The notes beneath the pieces are model-generated. The model was given only the letters and a program-made list of their open reading frames with translations. It ran no database searches and had not been told where the DNA came from. Positions 5,798 to 9,570 of a stretch of DNA of 9,570 nt are shown piece after piece (within the stretch, counting starts at the first letter, position 1; each line of letters opens with the position of its first letter). The position numbers and the translations under genes are program-made. The stretch is from positions 1-9,570 of the forward strand of contig JAKADF010000083.1 in the NCBI GenBank assembly GCA_021820805.1, read 5' to 3'. Source of the stretch: Bacillota bacterium (lineage in GTDB: Bacteria > Bacillota > Bacilli > Alicyclobacillales > Alicyclobacillaceae).

Positions 5798-5814
5798 TTG
5801 ACTTTATAAGTCAA
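5798..5814. promoter_or_regulatory. IscR/Rrf2-type operator in front of the suf operon
   Basis: TTGACTTTATAAGTCAA is a perfect dyad, TTGACTT-TAT-AAGTCAA. Its half-sites and 17-base length fit the core of type 1 IscR sites, YYGACTRWWWYAGTCRR: all 12 outer positions match and three of the five central ones do. It contains the -35 hexamer of the suf promoter, so binding would repress. IscR-like Rrf2 regulators sense cluster supply and are known to control iron-sulfur genes. The regulator itself is not in the window. Confidence 0.6.
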
Positions 5815-5824
5815 CATTTATAAC
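5798..5824 (+). promoter_or_regulatory. Promoter of the suf operon
   Basis: TTGACT (5798-5803) is a near-consensus -35 and TATAAC (5819-5824) a five-of-six -10. The spacer is only 15 bases, shorter than the usual 17, which suggests a weak or regulated promoter. Transcription would start around 5831, leaving about 26 bases before the sufC ATG. Confidence 0.5.
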
Positions 5825-5856
5825 GGAGAGTTAAACGGCAGAAAGGTTGGTATCGA

Positions 5857-6642
5857 ATGGCATCGCCAGACTTAAGAATTGAGGACTTACGCGTATCAAT
5901 CGATAATAAGGAAATTGTAAAGGGCTTGAACCTAAATATCAAGGGCGGAGAAATTCATGCCATCATGGGCCCAAATGGCACGGGGAAAAGCACGCTTGCT
6001 TCAGCCTTGATGGGACACCCAACTTATACTGTTACTGGCGGTTCTGTGTTATTGGACGGACAGGATATTCTTTCGATGAAAGTAGATGAAAGAGCACGTG
6101 CGGGTCTTTTCTTGGCAATGCAGTATCCTGCAGAAGTGCCTGGCGTTTCTAATGCTAATTTTATTCGTACTGCACTAAACTCAAAACGGGGCGAAGGCAA
6201 TGAAGTTCCAGTAATGAAATTTCACCGCACTTTGCAACAACGTATGAAGCAATTAAGTATTGATCCAGTGTTTGCGGAGCGCTATCTGAATGAAGGCTTC
6301 TCAGGCGGTGAGAAGAAGCGTAATGAAATTTTACAAATGAGTATGCTTGAACCACGTATTGTAATTTTGGATGAAATCGATTCGGGTCTTGATATTGATG
6401 CTTTGAAGATTGTGGCTGAAGGTGTTAATGCCATTAAGTCACCTGAAGTTGGATTCTTGGTAATTACGCACTATCAACGGTTGCTAAACTATGTTGTGCC
6501 TGATTACGTTCATGTTATGATGCAGGGAAGAATTGTCCGCTCAGGCGGCAAGGAACTAGCAGAACAGCTTGAGGCACAAGGATATGATTGGTTGCGACGT
6601 GAAGTTGGTATTGAAGACGAACAAGTTGAGGTACAAGCGTAA
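5857..6642 (+). CDS. sufC: Fe-S cluster assembly ATPase SufC
   Basis: SufC is the soluble ABC-type ATPase that drives the SufBCD scaffold, changing its shape so that clusters form on SufB/SufD. The 261-residue protein has a complete ATPase. Walker A is GPNGTGKST (38-46), the Q-loop is Gln89 in LAMQYPAEVPGVSNANF, the ABC signature is FSGGEKKRNEILQM (148-161), Walker B is IVILDEIDSGLD (168-179), and the H-loop is His205 in VITHYQRLL. There is no membrane segment, as expected. The start ATG lies eight bases after GAAAGGTT (5841-5848). It is the first gene of the operon; sufD begins 13 bases after its stop. Length and motifs are normal for the family. Confidence 0.98.
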   Translation: MASPDLRIEDLRVSIDNKEIVKGLNLNIKGGEIHAIMGPNGTGKSTLASALMGHPTYTVTGGSVLLDGQDILSMKVDERARAGLFLAMQYPAEVPGVSNANFIRTALNSKRGEGNEVPVMKFHRTLQQRMKQLSIDPVFAERYLNEGFSGGEKKRNEILQMSMLEPRIVILDEIDSGLDIDALKIVAEGVNAIKSPEVGFLVITHYQRLLNYVVPDYVHVMMQGRIVRSGGKELAEQLEAQGYDWLRREVGIEDEQVEVQA

Positions 6643-6655
6643 AGGGGGACTTCTA

Positions 6656-9570
<2,915 letters not shown>

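Noticed and set aside
6569..6655. Upstream extension of sufD into sufC
   Set aside because: It would overlap sufC by 74 bases and add 29 residues not typical of SufD. The GTG at 6656 has a strong ribosome binding site at the right distance.

Overview
The window comes from a Gram-positive, low-to-moderate GC bacterium, most likely an aerobic (quinone-using) member of the Bacilli. The evidence is strong purine-rich ribosome binding sites, frequent TTG and GTG starts, a Bacillus-type FabI and alanine dehydrogenase, and a SUF iron-sulfur operon in the Firmicutes order sufC-sufD-sufS-sufU. A quinone-type (class 2) PyrD separates it from Bacillus subtilis, which uses the NAD-linked PyrD/PyrK enzyme. 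An Alicyclobacillus- or Paenibacillus-like relative is plausible, but the genus is a guess.

Layout. Bases 1-783 hold fabI (enoyl-ACP reductase, forward), which converges on pyrD (reverse) across a shared hairpin terminator. Between pyrD and the next gene is a 164-base divergent promoter region. It is followed by a two-gene unit (2106-3651): an ECF sigma factor overlapped by a membrane-anchored, cysteine-free, anti-sigma-like protein whose exported part looks internally duplicated. Alanine dehydrogenase (ald) follows at 3786-4901. A 322-base gap rich in dyad symmetry leads to a small SufT/YitW-type (MIP18/DUF59) protein with its own promoter and terminator. After a second 324-base regulatory gap comes the suf operon: sufC, sufD, sufS and a sufU cut by the window end.

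How the genes work together. The right half is about iron-sulfur cluster building. SufS removes sulfur from cysteine, SufU accepts it, SufC/SufD (with SufB, presumably just beyond the window) form the scaffold, and the SufT-like protein probably helps deliver or mature clusters. The suf promoter carries a near-perfect dyad, TTGACTTTATAAGTCAA, on its -35 element. Its half-sites match those of type 1 IscR (Rrf2 family) operators, which suggests cluster-sensing control. The left half is ordinary metabolism (lipid and pyrimidine synthesis, alanine catabolism) plus a stress-type sigma/anti-sigma pair.

I saw no mobile element, CRISPR array, tRNA or rRNA. No clearly novel multi-gene system is present. 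The most interesting items are the IscR-like site, the duplicated exported domain of the anti-sigma-like protein, and the structured control region ahead of the SufT-like gene.
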